Source: Chamaecrista fasciculata (Eukaryota; Streptophyta; Magnoliopsida; Fabales; Fabaceae). From it: DNA of 64,000 nucleotides. The DNA is taken from contig QANZ01056519.1 in NCBI GenBank assembly GCA_003254925.1, forward strand, positions 1,827 to 65,826. Direction: 5' to 3'. Under the pieces are notes generated by a model. That model searched no databases, was not told the DNA's origin, and worked only from the letters and a program-made list of their open reading frames with translations. Positions 1 to 10,954 of the stretch are shown here, one piece after another. Each line of letters begins with the position of its first letter. Within the stretch, counting starts at the first letter, position 1. The position numbers and the translations under genes were made by a program.

Positions 1-211
1 TATATATATATATATATTATTATGTTAATATATAATTTTAGTAGAAAATTAAAGACATATGTTAAAAGGCCTAAAGTTTAGTATGAAATATAAAATGGGT
101 TATACTGAAAGAGTAAAAAGTTTCGAGAATTTTTCATTACTCTTTTTTTAATATAACAAGAGAAAATGTTCTGATTATTATTTATTAAAACTATTTTATA
201 TTTTAAAACTT

Positions 212-664
212 GGATAAATTACATTTTGGTACTCTATGGTTTAAAATGTGGCACTTTGGTACCCTGAGGTTTCCATTGTTACCCCTTTAGTACCCTGAAT
301 AATCTTTCCGTTAGTTCTGGACAAAATTTGGCACGTGGGTTCACTAAAACTCAATTTTATCTAACATGTTGCCACAACAAAGTCATCATCTATCTTACAC
401 TTTCATTAAATGGAATCATAAACAAACATCCAAAGATGCATGCTGTCGTCATGCATGCGTTTGATCTTTGTTATGAAAAAATGTTAGACAAAATTGAGTT
501 TTAGTGAGTCCACATGCAGGCCACGTGCCAAATTTCGTGTAATTGTTTAGGGAACCAAAGGGGTAACAGTGGAGACCTCAGGGTACCAAAGTGTCACGTT
601 TTAAACTATAGGATACCAAAGTGGAATGAGGTCAAACCACATGGTACCAAAGTGTAATTTACCC
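212..664. mobile_element. Palindromic Mutator-type MITE, copy A
   Basis: The whole segment is one long imperfect inverted repeat. The left end reads GGATAAATTACATTTTGG and the right end is its near-complement. The arms carry repeated TTTGGTACCCTGAGG-like phrases and continue to a centre near 440. The 9 bases on each side (203-211 and 665-673) match at 7 of 9. Copies B and D of the same family (31366 and 55396) have exact 9-bp duplications, so Mutator-type mobilisation is likely. No coding capacity is seen. Confidence 0.75.
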
Positions 665-1232
665 TTAAGATTTTTACATAGAAATTTATTGCCTAGAATA
701 CGACATCATTATCATATAACACTTTTATTTTATGATTTTGCAAAACACTATTTGCTGTTGTCACCTAAAAAACCTGTTTAAAAGCCAAATTTCGTGTAAT
801 TTATTCCAATATAATTAATTGGCTTTTAATATTGGCTGCAATGCTGTTTTACTTTTTTACCTTGGCTGGTTAGGAATAAAATTTTTCTTTGATGGGTTGA
901 CTAGTCTAAATTCAAAAGTGCTGGCGATAGTTTCTTTAGTTATATGATATATGATCTGTTGTTTGCTATATTTGTACGTGTTCTGCAGACTTGAGTTAAA
1001 ACTTAAAACGTACAAAAAGTGACAACCCTTTTTGTGCATAGTGTTTTCAATCCCAATTCATCACATTGATACAGTTTCTTATATATAGCACATACAAGTA
1101 GCCATGATATTTATATAGGAAGCTTCCAACCAAGAGTTTGCACTCATTATTTGAACTATAATTTTCTGCTGGCGCACTTATTGGGAGAGTGAATACAAAC
1201 TAAGGTTGGAAGGAATAATTAAGGCTACAAAA
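665..1232. other. AT-rich intergenic DNA, 3' flank of the GH5 gene
   Basis: Short AT-rich stretch between the palindromic element and the stop codon of the minus-strand GH5 gene. It would hold that gene's 3' untranslated region. No convincing coding frame is seen. Confidence 0.5.
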
Positions 1233-4210
1233 CTAGGGCTTTATGTAACCATTCTCAATCATCCACTTGAGGCTCCAATGTTCATATTGGCATTTGTACG
1301 ACCAATAAGCCCATCCAAAAGTTGCACCAGAGTATACTTTCTGTTGGACTTGTGCATATCTTTGATAATCTTCTTTAGCTGCATTTTGTACATTCCACTC
1401 TGCACTCCATTCTCCTACCAAATCAAGACAACAAAAATATAATATTTATGTAAATTAACAAGGTCAAAACTTCATAGATCCCTAAGGTATAGAGTGATGA
1501 ATTTCGTTTTGAGAGAGAAAGAGAGTGATGAAAGAGCAACTATAAAATCATATTTGATTTGGCATTTTGGCTATTTTTTCCAATAGTTTAAAAGTCAAAA
1601 ACTGAATATTGTTTTATAGAACAGAAAAATCAGAACATGGGTGGATGTGTTCTGAACTCTGTTTTTCACTTTTTTGAGAAATTTTTGTTTTCACTAATGG
1701 CAATTGTGTAATATTTGAATCAAATTCCTTCTTTTGCTTATAACTACTCAGACCACACACTTAAGCTGGCAATTTTCATAGTTTTAATCCAATCAAACAA
1801 CTTTTTCCTTATTTTTGTTTTTCAATACAAAATTTTAAAAGTAAGTTTAAGAATTGTTTTTTAATAAACATAAAATTAAAATAGATTCAAACAGGCCCTA
1901 AGTTTTTACTCTTTTAGAATCACAAAGATGCAACTTACCAATAAAAGTGAGAGGGCCATTGGCTCTGGTGACACTGCCTAAATCAGAAGCTCTTTGGTTA
2001 TTTATGAAATCGATGTTTTGTTGCACATTCATGTTCTTGTACGAATCTGAATACAGATTGTAGTAATGAATGTCAATCACCACTCGCTGGAATCTTGCAG
2101 CAAATGAGAGGAGCACTTGTGAATCATGATCTAATGGGTTTGACATGATGACATAGGCAGTTTGAGAGTATTTTCTGACAGCATCATAAGCTTGTTGGTA
2201 ATAATTCTTAAGGCTATCCAAATTCACCCCATTAGGCTCATTCATCAATTCTATTCCTCCTAGACTTGGTCTGTTCCCATACCTGCATGTTATGATCACT
2301 ATGCCTTTTAAACAAAATAAATATAATAGGCCAAAGTGCACTTTTGGTTTTATAACTTTTGCTCAAGTCTCAATTTGGTCCCGTATTGCACTTTTGGACC
2401 TATATCTTTAGGTCAGGTTACAAAATTGGTCTCATATCTTTTGGTCAAGTTACAAAATTGGTCTCATATATATCTTTGTAAAAGGTTCCGCATTATAGGA
2501 CTAACGGTGAAATTTTTTGCAAAGGTATGAGACTAAATCTGCAACAAAAAAAGATATAGGATCATATGGGACCAATTTTGTACGTGACAAAAAAATATGA
2601 CCAAAAGTGTACTTTGACCTTAATATTATATGTATAGTATAGTCAAACAGTGAATATCTCAAAGACTTAGAATTCTAATTCAAACCTTGCTGCTAAAAAG
2701 TCAATAACTGCAACTGTGTCAGATATGTAGGAATCACCCCATTCAACATATCCATCTCTTGCTCCACTGTGTTCCCACCCATTCTGTGATCCTGGAGCTG
2801 CATGAAGGTCCACAATCACCTTCATCCCATGATTTCTGCCAATTAAGAATAATTAAATTAGCTAGTAGTTAATTAGGGGTGATTATTGATGATGATTTTA
2901 GAAAAAAATTAAAGTAAATTATTTACTGTGCCCATGTGAAAGCATTGTCCAAAGCTGCCAAAGATCCTCCAACAAAAGGCTTAGGGGGTGTTGGGTCATG
3001 TGCTATCCACCAACCCACTGGGATTCTAACTGCAGTTAACCCATTCTGTGACATGAATCTGAAGTCATCTTCGGTGATATACGTATTCCAATGTTCCTGT
3101 AACATTAATTCATTTCATCTTTGTTATATCAAAATTGATAAGTCTATAATGAGTAGTAATTAATAATGAGATATTACATAAATTAAGATTTATGACCTTC
3201 AAAACTTGAGCAGCTCTTGCTGGACCATATCCATTCGTAATTTGGTACTCTCCTTGTAAAGTTGACACGATCGTCAAATGAAACACAGATGGATCACCAT
3301 CTTCCCAATTTGACCCTTGATAATCAGCAGTCACATATGTCTCCGATTGGGCCTAATTAATTGATGTTTATATTATTCAATAAGCATATGTTCACGTACA
3401 GATCAATAAAACAGGACATAGAAAATATTGGATTTGAAATATAGTTGAACTATATTGTTGATATTATATATACCTGAAGGAACAAACCATTTGATGCTTG
3501 AATGCGAATTTTGTATGGGTCGTCTCTATTCCTTATAACACGAAATGTTTCAAGTTGACCAGGTGAGTTTGAAGTTGCAACTACCTTGTTTCCATCACCC
3601 ACTCTCACAAATTGTCTGTTGAATACTCTGAAATTGAAGGTGTCATCGCTAACCCTCCACAACTGCACAAATTAATTAGAAAATTGAATCACGAAAACCC
3701 CTTTCAATTCAAAAGTTCAATCAATCAATAGTTATTGTTTAATTAATAATGTTCAAACACAAGAACATATATATATATATTATATACAAAATTATTTGTT
3801 ACACATATATTCATACCCTGAAAGTTTCCCAACCAGAAGCAGCATCGCGGTTGGCCAATACATTATCCCCTCCTCCACTTTCAGCCACAAGAAACTTGTG
3901 CCACTTTGTGGACTTGAGTTGAACTTGGGTTCCATCCTGAAAATGCATAAAAATTAATGACCAAAATATCAACGCAGCTTTTTCATTTTTAGTATAAAAT
4001 GATGGATATAATAAATAAATATAATTGAGTGTATACCAATAGATCCTTGTTGATTATTCCATCAAAGAGAGATGGTTCGATCCAGCCTTCTGTAAGCAGC
4101 CAATTCCCCAGATTGACAGCTTTGTAAGGAACATTTTGGGCAGCAGAAAGAGAATAACAACATGCGATGTGTAAAGCTAATACGATGCTCAAATATGTTT
4201 GGTATCCCAT
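1233..4210 (-). CDS. Fascin-domain GH5 glucan 1,3-beta-glucosidase-like protein, 8 exons
   Basis: Predicted secreted glycoside hydrolase of family 5, of the plant type with a fascin-like beta-trefoil N-terminal domain before the GH5 barrel. Exons: 4210-4037, 3936-3817, 3662-3474, 3352-3197, 3096-2927, 2835-2686, 2282-1939, 1414-1233. All junctions are GT-AG and phases agree, giving about 494 residues without a break. Residues 1-25 look like a signal peptide (hydrophobic core then SLSAAQ). NLGNWLLTEGWIEPSLFD is the conserved start of the mature protein. Exons 2-4 hold the fascin-like part. The barrel has AVRIPVGWW, VIVDLHAAPGSQNG, the acid/base motif IELMNEP (Glu about 335) and the nucleophile GEWS (Glu about 436). 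The length fits the family. Cell-wall beta-glucan or glucoside hydrolysis is inferred from the family; the substrate cannot be told from sequence. The start is the only Met ahead of the signal peptide. Confidence 0.93.
2329..2619. mobile_element. Inverted-repeat MITE in GH5 intron 6
   Basis: Starts GGCCAAAGTGCACTTTTGG and ends with the complement of that phrase. Internal TTTGGTCC/GGACCAAA phrases pair across the centre. It lies wholly within the intron 2283-2685, so it does not touch coding sequence. Relatives are at 42007-42240 and 49427-49764, and a half copy is near 52824-52906. Flanking AT-rich bases do not give a clean target duplication. Confidence 0.65.
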
Positions 4211-4257
4211 TTTAAGGTCTGGGTATGTATGTGTGCACTCATCATTGGAGCTTGGTG

Positions 4258-4272
4258 TAGTATTTATAGAGT
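4258..4272 (-). promoter_or_regulatory. TATA box of the GH5 gene
   Basis: On the minus strand this reads CTCTATAAATA, about 50-60 bases ahead of the ATG at 4210. This implies a 5' leader of only some 20-30 bases. It is the only good TATA match in the 150 bases upstream. Confidence 0.65.
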
Positions 4273-4326
4273 TTTCATGTGGCGACTTGGGAAGAAATTA
4301 TGGGTACAATAATAATATACAAGACT

Positions 4327-4708
4327 CAAGGAAGCACGGACACGGCTGGAGCATGAAGTGTCCACGTTTCCGACACGTGTCGGACACGCGTGTACGACAT
4401 GCGTACGACACGTGTCCAACACGTGTTTCTGTGTGTCGGTGATACACTCAAGAAGAAGAAAGGAAAAATGGAGAGACATCAAAATCGGATTGTATCATAT
4501 TATATATTTAATTTAATTATTTATAATTGTGTATGTGTTGTGTAGGAAATAGTAATCTTGTGTGATATATATGTGTGGATTGTTGCAATTTTTTAGCTTT
4601 TATAATTAAATTGATATATATATATGCCGTGTCCTGCAATTTTAAAAGTTGACGTGTCGGCATGTCCGTGCTTGTGTCGTGTCCCGTGTACGCGTCCGTG
4701 TTTCTTAG
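4327..4708. mobile_element. hAT-type MITE rich in CACGTG, 55 bp upstream of the GH5 TATA box
   Basis: The ends are inverted: CAAGGAAGCACGGACACG at the left and the complement of CTAAGAAACACGGACGCG at the right. The element is flanked by an exact 8-bp direct repeat, ACAAGACT (4319-4326 and 4709-4716), the duplication size typical of hAT elements. The left third carries three perfect CACGTG hexamers (4374, 4409, 4420) in ACACGTGT context. No transposase is present. It lies in the proximal promoter of the minus-strand GH5 gene. Confidence 0.8.
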
Positions 4709-4716
4709 ACAAGACT

Positions 4717-5939
4717 GTAATTAACTCTGTAACTGGGAATAAAAATAAACGTAGAGAACGACATACTACATGTGCAAAATTCAATTGAGCGTGAAATTAT
4801 GCTCCCTAGTTCCTCTGACTAATAACAAGTTCTGATTTGATTCAGAATTGGACGACATGCTTTTACTTCTTTTTTTTTTTTTTGCTTTTTACTCAAAAAT
4901 CTTTCAGTGAAGAAAACTGAGTCCTATTCCTTCAAAAGTAGTCTAATTTGCAATATAACATTATTAAAACCAACTTCAAGCTTTCATTATTTGAAATTAA
5001 TTTTCCCGAAATAATCTTTTGAGAAAATAATTATATAATATATTTGAAATTGTTTTTTTAGTTTCGAAATTGAAAATTCAGTCCAAATTACCTATGGAAA
5101 AATAATTTACTCTGTATGATTCAAAAATAACACAAATGATATTATCTATCATAATTTGAAAAGGCTTGTCTATTAAGTTACATATGCGAAAGTGAAGGAG
5201 GCAACTGAAAATAGTGCAGGCAGGAGGGTACGTAGAGATTGGATCGTAGAGATGTGGGGGATGGGCTATGAGAAATAGTCAACTAAGGACGGTACTGAAA
5301 GAATGGGTGAGAAAAATAAAATTGAAAAATATTAAGGTGTTAAAGGGTTGGGTTGGGTTGGATTTATAAGGGTTGATTTGGGTATATTATTTTTGATGAA
5401 CTAGGTTCTGGCCGGAGTCAAAAGACAATGAACACACAGGGTGGCCCTGCGATTCACCTCCGATGCTTAAGTTAGATAGTAAGGATTGTGAGCTCGATAA
5501 TCTCAATTGACTGAGTAGAGAGCGTACCTAACCTTTTATACTAGCTGAGGGTGATCTGGCGTGATCTTGCTATAAATGTCTGGATGCTTGATTGTGATCC
5601 TGGCTGATCTGATTGTAATCCTTGGCTCCCACGTAATTTCATTTTCTATGAAAGGTGCCTTGATGGCTAAGGCGTTATCAAGGGAAAGGATCTCTGAGTG
5701 ATTTGCCTTGATTGACAGCGGATCTTGATCGATCCTTAATTGGCTTCTGATTGATTCAGAGAATGTTTCCTTATTTGTTAGTGCGTGGGCGCCCACACCC
5801 TTCGTGGTTGTGGGCGTCCACATCTGATGGCGAGATACAGGGCGTTCATGCCTACGTTATCCATCTGGTGGGTTTGTAGTCTGCTGGATCAAGGGCATGC
5901 TCTGCCACTTGGGCCTCCTAATTATTAGGCCTACTATCA
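4717..5939. other. Intergenic DNA with an unclassified repeat-like block
   Basis: The stretch 4717-5400 is AT-rich without a convincing gene. From about 5400 to 5900 base composition rises, with phrases such as CTGCGATTCACCTCCGATGC. This looks like retroelement LTR or remnant sequence, but I could not find paired ends or a target duplication. An open minus-strand frame at 5536-5823 has no recognisable domain and is not called. Confidence 0.35.
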
Positions 5940-6345
5940 ATTTTATTTGACAAATTGAGTTGAGTTGAGTTAAAGAAAATAATTGAATTAATTTAAATCA
6001 ATTGCCAGGTTGGTTTGAGTTCGGTTGGTGGGTTGGCTCATATTATTATTTTTATTTTTTATATATTATTTTTAAAAAAATTTGGTCCTTGTTAAATTTT
6101 TTTTCTTTAATTTGGTCCTTCAAAATTTTTTTGATGGACTAAATTGATAATAAAAATTTATGAATTAACCAAATTGTAAAAATAATATTATTTATGATAT
6201 TTTTACGGGCTAACCGGTCAGGTTGGATTAAGCGAACTAAAACCACAACTAGCTCAACGTTTTGAATTCAAACCAACTCGTCAATCCAACTCAAATGAAC
6301 CTAAACTAGCGAGTTGATGGGTTGACGCACCCACTGAACACTAAT
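5940..6345. repeat. Inverted-repeat element, GGTTGGGTT-type
   Basis: GAGTTGAGTTGAGTT and GGTTCGGTTGGTGGGTTGG phrases on the left face complementary AACTCG/CAACCCA phrases on the right, ending near CAACGCACCCACTGAACACT-like sequence. This layout is common for small hAT-like plant elements. Exact ends and target duplications were not resolved. Related phrases recur at 5338-5380 and 7490-7560. Confidence 0.4.
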
Positions 6346-8154
6346 AGAAAATACCATATGATGGGGCAACTCCTAATTACTTTCGGAGCCATCATTCTAA
6401 TTAGTAATTACTTCAAGTTGTAAGTGTCGAGTCTGAATGACTTTAAATTCTCGCCTGTAATATCGGATAGTTGTAACTAGTTAGTTGGATTTATTATATA
6501 AATACTCTCTTTGCATAATTAAGATAAGCACATCTACCATTACTATCACATTCTATACGCTCTTTACAACTTCTTGACTCATTTGAGTATCTTCGGAGCA
6601 GCATCATGGGCTCCAATCCCATCTCATTTCCTTGTTTTATGTATAGGACGTTGTCTGTCATCTTACCAAAGTAATCCAACCTTTATCATTTTAGAAAATA
6701 ATCCTCTAATACAAAATTATATTTTGAAACTTGTGTATCATTAAATATATTTTGAAACTTAACTTGAGGTCGGACCATAAAAACTTAACTTGTGTATCCT
6801 TATTGAAGTAGGAGCAAACAGGGTCAAGCCAAGCTTTATTAGGGTTAGTCTTAATTATTTATTTTTTTAAAAAAAAATTATTAAAGTTATATACTTATAT
6901 TATTTCAATATTTTTTTAAAATATTTTAAACACTTTTTAAATACAAACAAAGGTGAAATTTTAGTCAAAAATGATTTTTCAATGGAATATGATAAATATT
7001 ATATAATGATGGATGATTAAATGATGAATAATATTGTATTTTTTTTTATTCTCATATTGGTTACTTTGTTATGTAATTTTAAGTATATTAAATAATTTAT
7101 CTATGTTGTGACTAGTGAAATTGTCTTGTAATTTTTTAGTAATTTTGGTTCACCTTACAAAGATTATATATAGTTTAATTTTTAACTCTATTATATTACA
7201 AAAAAATTAAAAAAAAAATAGGTTGAAGGCCCATAAGGCCAACCCTAGGCTCTATTAGGGTCGGACCGAGCTAGAAATTTTTAGTCCATTTTTAAATAGG
7301 GCTTTTTAGCTCGGTCCTATTAAATTTGGGGCTAAATAGGATTAAGATGAGGAGATTAGACTAGTCTATTTTAAGAGTTCTAAAGAATATAAAATTTTAG
7401 ATAATTTATTCGCTATCCGGTAAATTTGGAGCTTAACCCATGACTTCTGATTTGAATTAGTTTGAACTAACTTAATTCTTCTCTATCCTCAATCTAACTC
7501 AACCCAACCAATTCTTCAAATTCATCAATTCAACTCAACGCACACCGCAAACACCCCGAGTCATATGCCTTCAACCTTTAATTTGTATGATTATTCTTAT
7601 AGCCGAATTACAATCTCCATTGATATAAATTTCTCTCTTAATTAATATGATTATTTTGAGTGGAAATAATAAACAGCAAATTAAGAGAGTTGATTTGATT
7701 TTATACTTATTCATAGGAGACACTTCTCTTTCAGTTTTTCTTTAATTTTCCCTTAATAGTTGATATGGCCTCAACAAACATTTTATTTTTCTTGTGATAA
7801 CAAGAATTGATTTGCTTTTATACCTACTTGCAAGAAACATGGTCATTCACTTCTATGCATAAATACACTTTTGTAGTTGCAATGATGTGTAATATAGGGG
7901 GAAAAATCAAAACAGCAAAAAAGTGAAAATATGGTCGCACTTCCGAAGTTGATTGATATTACGGGTGAGAAATGGATAAGTTTGGTTGGGTTTGAGTTAG
8001 GTTATAAGTACAATTAATTGGGTTATTAATTATTTATAACCCAAAATGAATTTTTAATGAATGTGAGTGACTAATAACCCACTAATTAATAGTCAAACTC
8101 AACCTAACTATTGATCTATTTTTTATTAAAATATTAATTTTATTCTCTAAATTG
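6346..8154. other. AT-rich intergenic DNA
   Basis: No gene is seen. The stretch holds long A/T runs, GGGTTATTAATTA-like degenerate repeats (7960-8110) and scattered fragments that resemble the neighbouring inverted-repeat element. Short open frames have no recognisable domain. Confidence 0.4.
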
Positions 8155-8159
8155 GTAAC

Positions 8160-9497
8160 TGACCGCACCCGTCGCTAGGTGGCCAAAAATACCGAAATTA
8201 ATGCACTATAGTGGTGCAATCCGAGTCGATCTCTCGAGGAACCACTTGCAAAGGTTCAATAATGAATTATAAAAGACTTAACTAATCGAGTAAAGAACAA
8301 GACATTTTATCAAACACTTGGTGCGCAAGAAAACTAAAAGTTATAAAACTAAAATGTTTTTGTGATTTTCAATTATAAAACTAAACTAAAAAGATAATAA
8401 AGACACTTATTAATAGAAACACCCAACGGAGGGATTGAACTCGGTCTTCCTAGCTTACAAAGATCGGAGTAATTACTTCACAAACCATTTACTAAAGTTG
8501 TTCAACTACTGTTAAACATAGTAATTAACTCAATTATAACCATAACCAAGATAATCACTCTAATAAAGCTAATGGTGAGATAAAATAATGAATCCAGATA
8601 ACTCTATAACTCAGACCAAGTTATCACAGAGAAACTTATCTCAATTACTAGTCAAACAAACTACAACGTATTCGAACGGATCGTAACTAAGATAAATAAT
8701 AATCAATATATATCAGAATCCATAATCTAATCTCAAATTCATAGTCAATATCAGAATAACAAGTTCTCTAAACAAGAATAAACTCAAATCCTAATATATA
8801 ACTACGAAAAGTGTAAAGTAAAACTCCCTAAGTGAAGAACCAAGCTCAGGCCTCCTCCAATCCTCCTCTGGATGTGGAATCTAGCTGCTCATGGAGAGAA
8901 ATTCAGCTTCACCAAGCCTCCAAGATAGCCATGGATGAAGGTGGGAGATGAGAGAAAATGAAGAAGATGATGGAGAGTGTGTTTTATGTGTCTCCCCTCT
9001 TTAGAGAGGGTTTAGAGACTTAAATTAGGTCAATTTTCGAGTCCTATGATACATGGGTCAGGTCTGGATAGGGACCAAATTGATTGGGCTTCGAAATCTC
9101 AATTTTAGGCAAATTCGTGATTCTTGCCGCGGATCTCGCCATGAGGTGTCCCACGGCGAGTTTTCCAGCACCCACAAAAATATGTGCGTTTCAATTCTCA
9201 CTTGCTCCGCTTCAATCTCCGGCCTCTTGCACTTGATTCTCACAAGATTTAGCTCCTTTAAACTTGCAATTGCAACATGAAAATGTGTAATATCTCAAGC
9301 CAAAAAGATTAAATACAAATCCATGATCATAACCCAAGAAAACTACACTTTTAGACGATAAAAGGACCAATTTGCAATTGTTAACTAGAAACTCTAATTA
9401 TCATATCTAGAGGCTAAAATCACTCTAATAAGCTTCTAAAACATTATAAAACACAATGAAAAGCCTCTAAATAACATAGTATAAATTGGTCCGATCA
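8160..9497. mobile_element. Solo LTR of an LTR retrotransposon (1338 bp)
   Basis: The segment begins TGACCGCACCCG and ends GGTCCGATCA, which are the TG...CA ends of an LTR. It is flanked by an exact 5-bp direct repeat GTAAC (8155-8159 and 9498-9502), the usual LTR-retrotransposon target duplication. No second LTR, primer-binding site or gag-pol frame is found nearby. The simplest reading is a solo LTR left by recombination between the two LTRs of a full element. Small open frames inside (for example 9053-9280) have no recognisable product. Confidence 0.8.
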
Positions 9498-9502
9498 GTA
9501 AC

Positions 9503-9733
9503 TTTATTAATTATTCAATTTATAAATAATTGAATAGATTATACAATAATTTATATTATTTTACGAGTTCAAATTTTGCAAATTCATCACTTGTATTTAA
9601 GATTAGTAGAGTTAACATACTAGAATTTGTTATAACAATCGACTAATTAATAATATAAATATCTACACAAATGATATGTGAGTTTCTTACTAACTCCCCC
9701 GTGAGAGCCAATGTAAACATCTCACTTGCACCT
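9503..9733. other. Short AT-rich spacer between solo LTR and MULE
   Basis: AT-rich sequence with no feature I can support. The 9 bases next to the MULE end do not match those at its other end. Confidence 0.4.
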
Positions 9734-9871
9734 GGGAGTGGATCATCTCCAGTTTTTATTCTCTCCATTGTCTCCATTACATGTTATCCTGGCCATCCAT
9801 AATATCTCATGGTTTTAGAAAGTGCCACGTCACCGTTTGCAATTTTTTAACCAAATTGAAAGTGAAACGCA
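9734..9871 (+). repeat. MULE left terminal inverted repeat
   Basis: 138 bases, from GGGAGTGGATCATCTCC to AAAGTGAAACGCA. It pairs with 18334-18471 in reverse complement, with about nine differences and no gaps. Confidence 0.92.
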
Positions 9872-10954
9872 GACTCCCTTCGAGGAAAAAGTAGCGCGCG
9901 CTGTTCATCTTCTTTTTCCCGCCTTCAACCTCTGGTTTCTCGTCCGTCAAGCTTCCATCTTCATCGACCATTGAAGACTGTCGTGAAAGTGAGGAAGATG
10001 AAGATGAAGATGAAAAATTAGAGGAAGGATTGTGTGAAGTTTTCTCCATTCTCATTGCTATTGTTGGTTTGTTGCTGATTTGTTTTATTCAATGGACATG
10101 TAAGATTCAACTCTCTATTTTTTCACTTTCCAGCCGCCCACTCGTTCCCCTGTTCTCCATTTTCTTCCCTTTGGACTGTGCTATTGCTGAGTTTCCACAA
10201 TCTTTTATATCGTAGATTTTAAGTATTTTCTGATTCATCTGTGTGTGGTGATGATACAATTTCGTAGATTAGAGTTTCTGATTTGGGTACCATACATAGA
10301 ACTTGATTAGTAACCCTTGGCTGTCTGAGCACACATGGCTGTCTAATTTGGTTTATGGTGGAGGAAGCGTGATCTCTCAAACTGTGCTTAATGGAGGATG
10401 CCATGTTCTTGGGTATAATTATTTGATTATATAATTTAAGAGCAAATTGATGATTTGGTCCATAAAAGGTGACTGATTTCTCAATTTAGTCCTTGAAAGT
10501 TAAAATTATAAGATTTTGTCCTTGAAAGATGCAATTACAATCAATTTTGTCCATTTTTTTATGATACTTAATGACCAAATTGATTGTAATTGGATTGTTT
10601 AGGGGCTAAGTTTTATAATTTCATCTTTCAAGAATTAGTGCGGTGCAAATTCATGATGTATAATTTCCTAACACCAACCCACATGATACATGCTTAAAAT
10701 AAGGAGACTATAAAAATCTTTAGCTTTATATCTATCACGTGGATCATTCCAATTATATGCAATGTGCTGCTTGATTTGGTTTCAATATTGTGGCTAATGA
10801 TGATACTTTAACATATCTTGGCGAATTTCGATGAGATTTCTATCAATGATCTGATTGTTACACTAATTGAAGCCTTTTTCTGAATTTTTATCTTGGATGT
10901 GTTTTTGAGTAGTGGATGATATATATCATTCATAACTTTCTCTTATTTTTGTAG

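Noticed and set aside
4864..4895. GCTTTTACT and GCTTTTTACT around a poly(T) run, a further micro-insertion candidate
   Set aside because: The repeats are low-complexity and differ by one base, so slippage in a T-rich tract explains it equally well.
5536..5823. Minus-strand open frame of 95 codons
   Set aside because: No recognisable domain; it lies in repeat-like DNA with no promoter or splice evidence.
9053..9280. Open frames inside the solo LTR
   Set aside because: LTRs are non-coding and the frames have no similarity to gag-pol that I can see.
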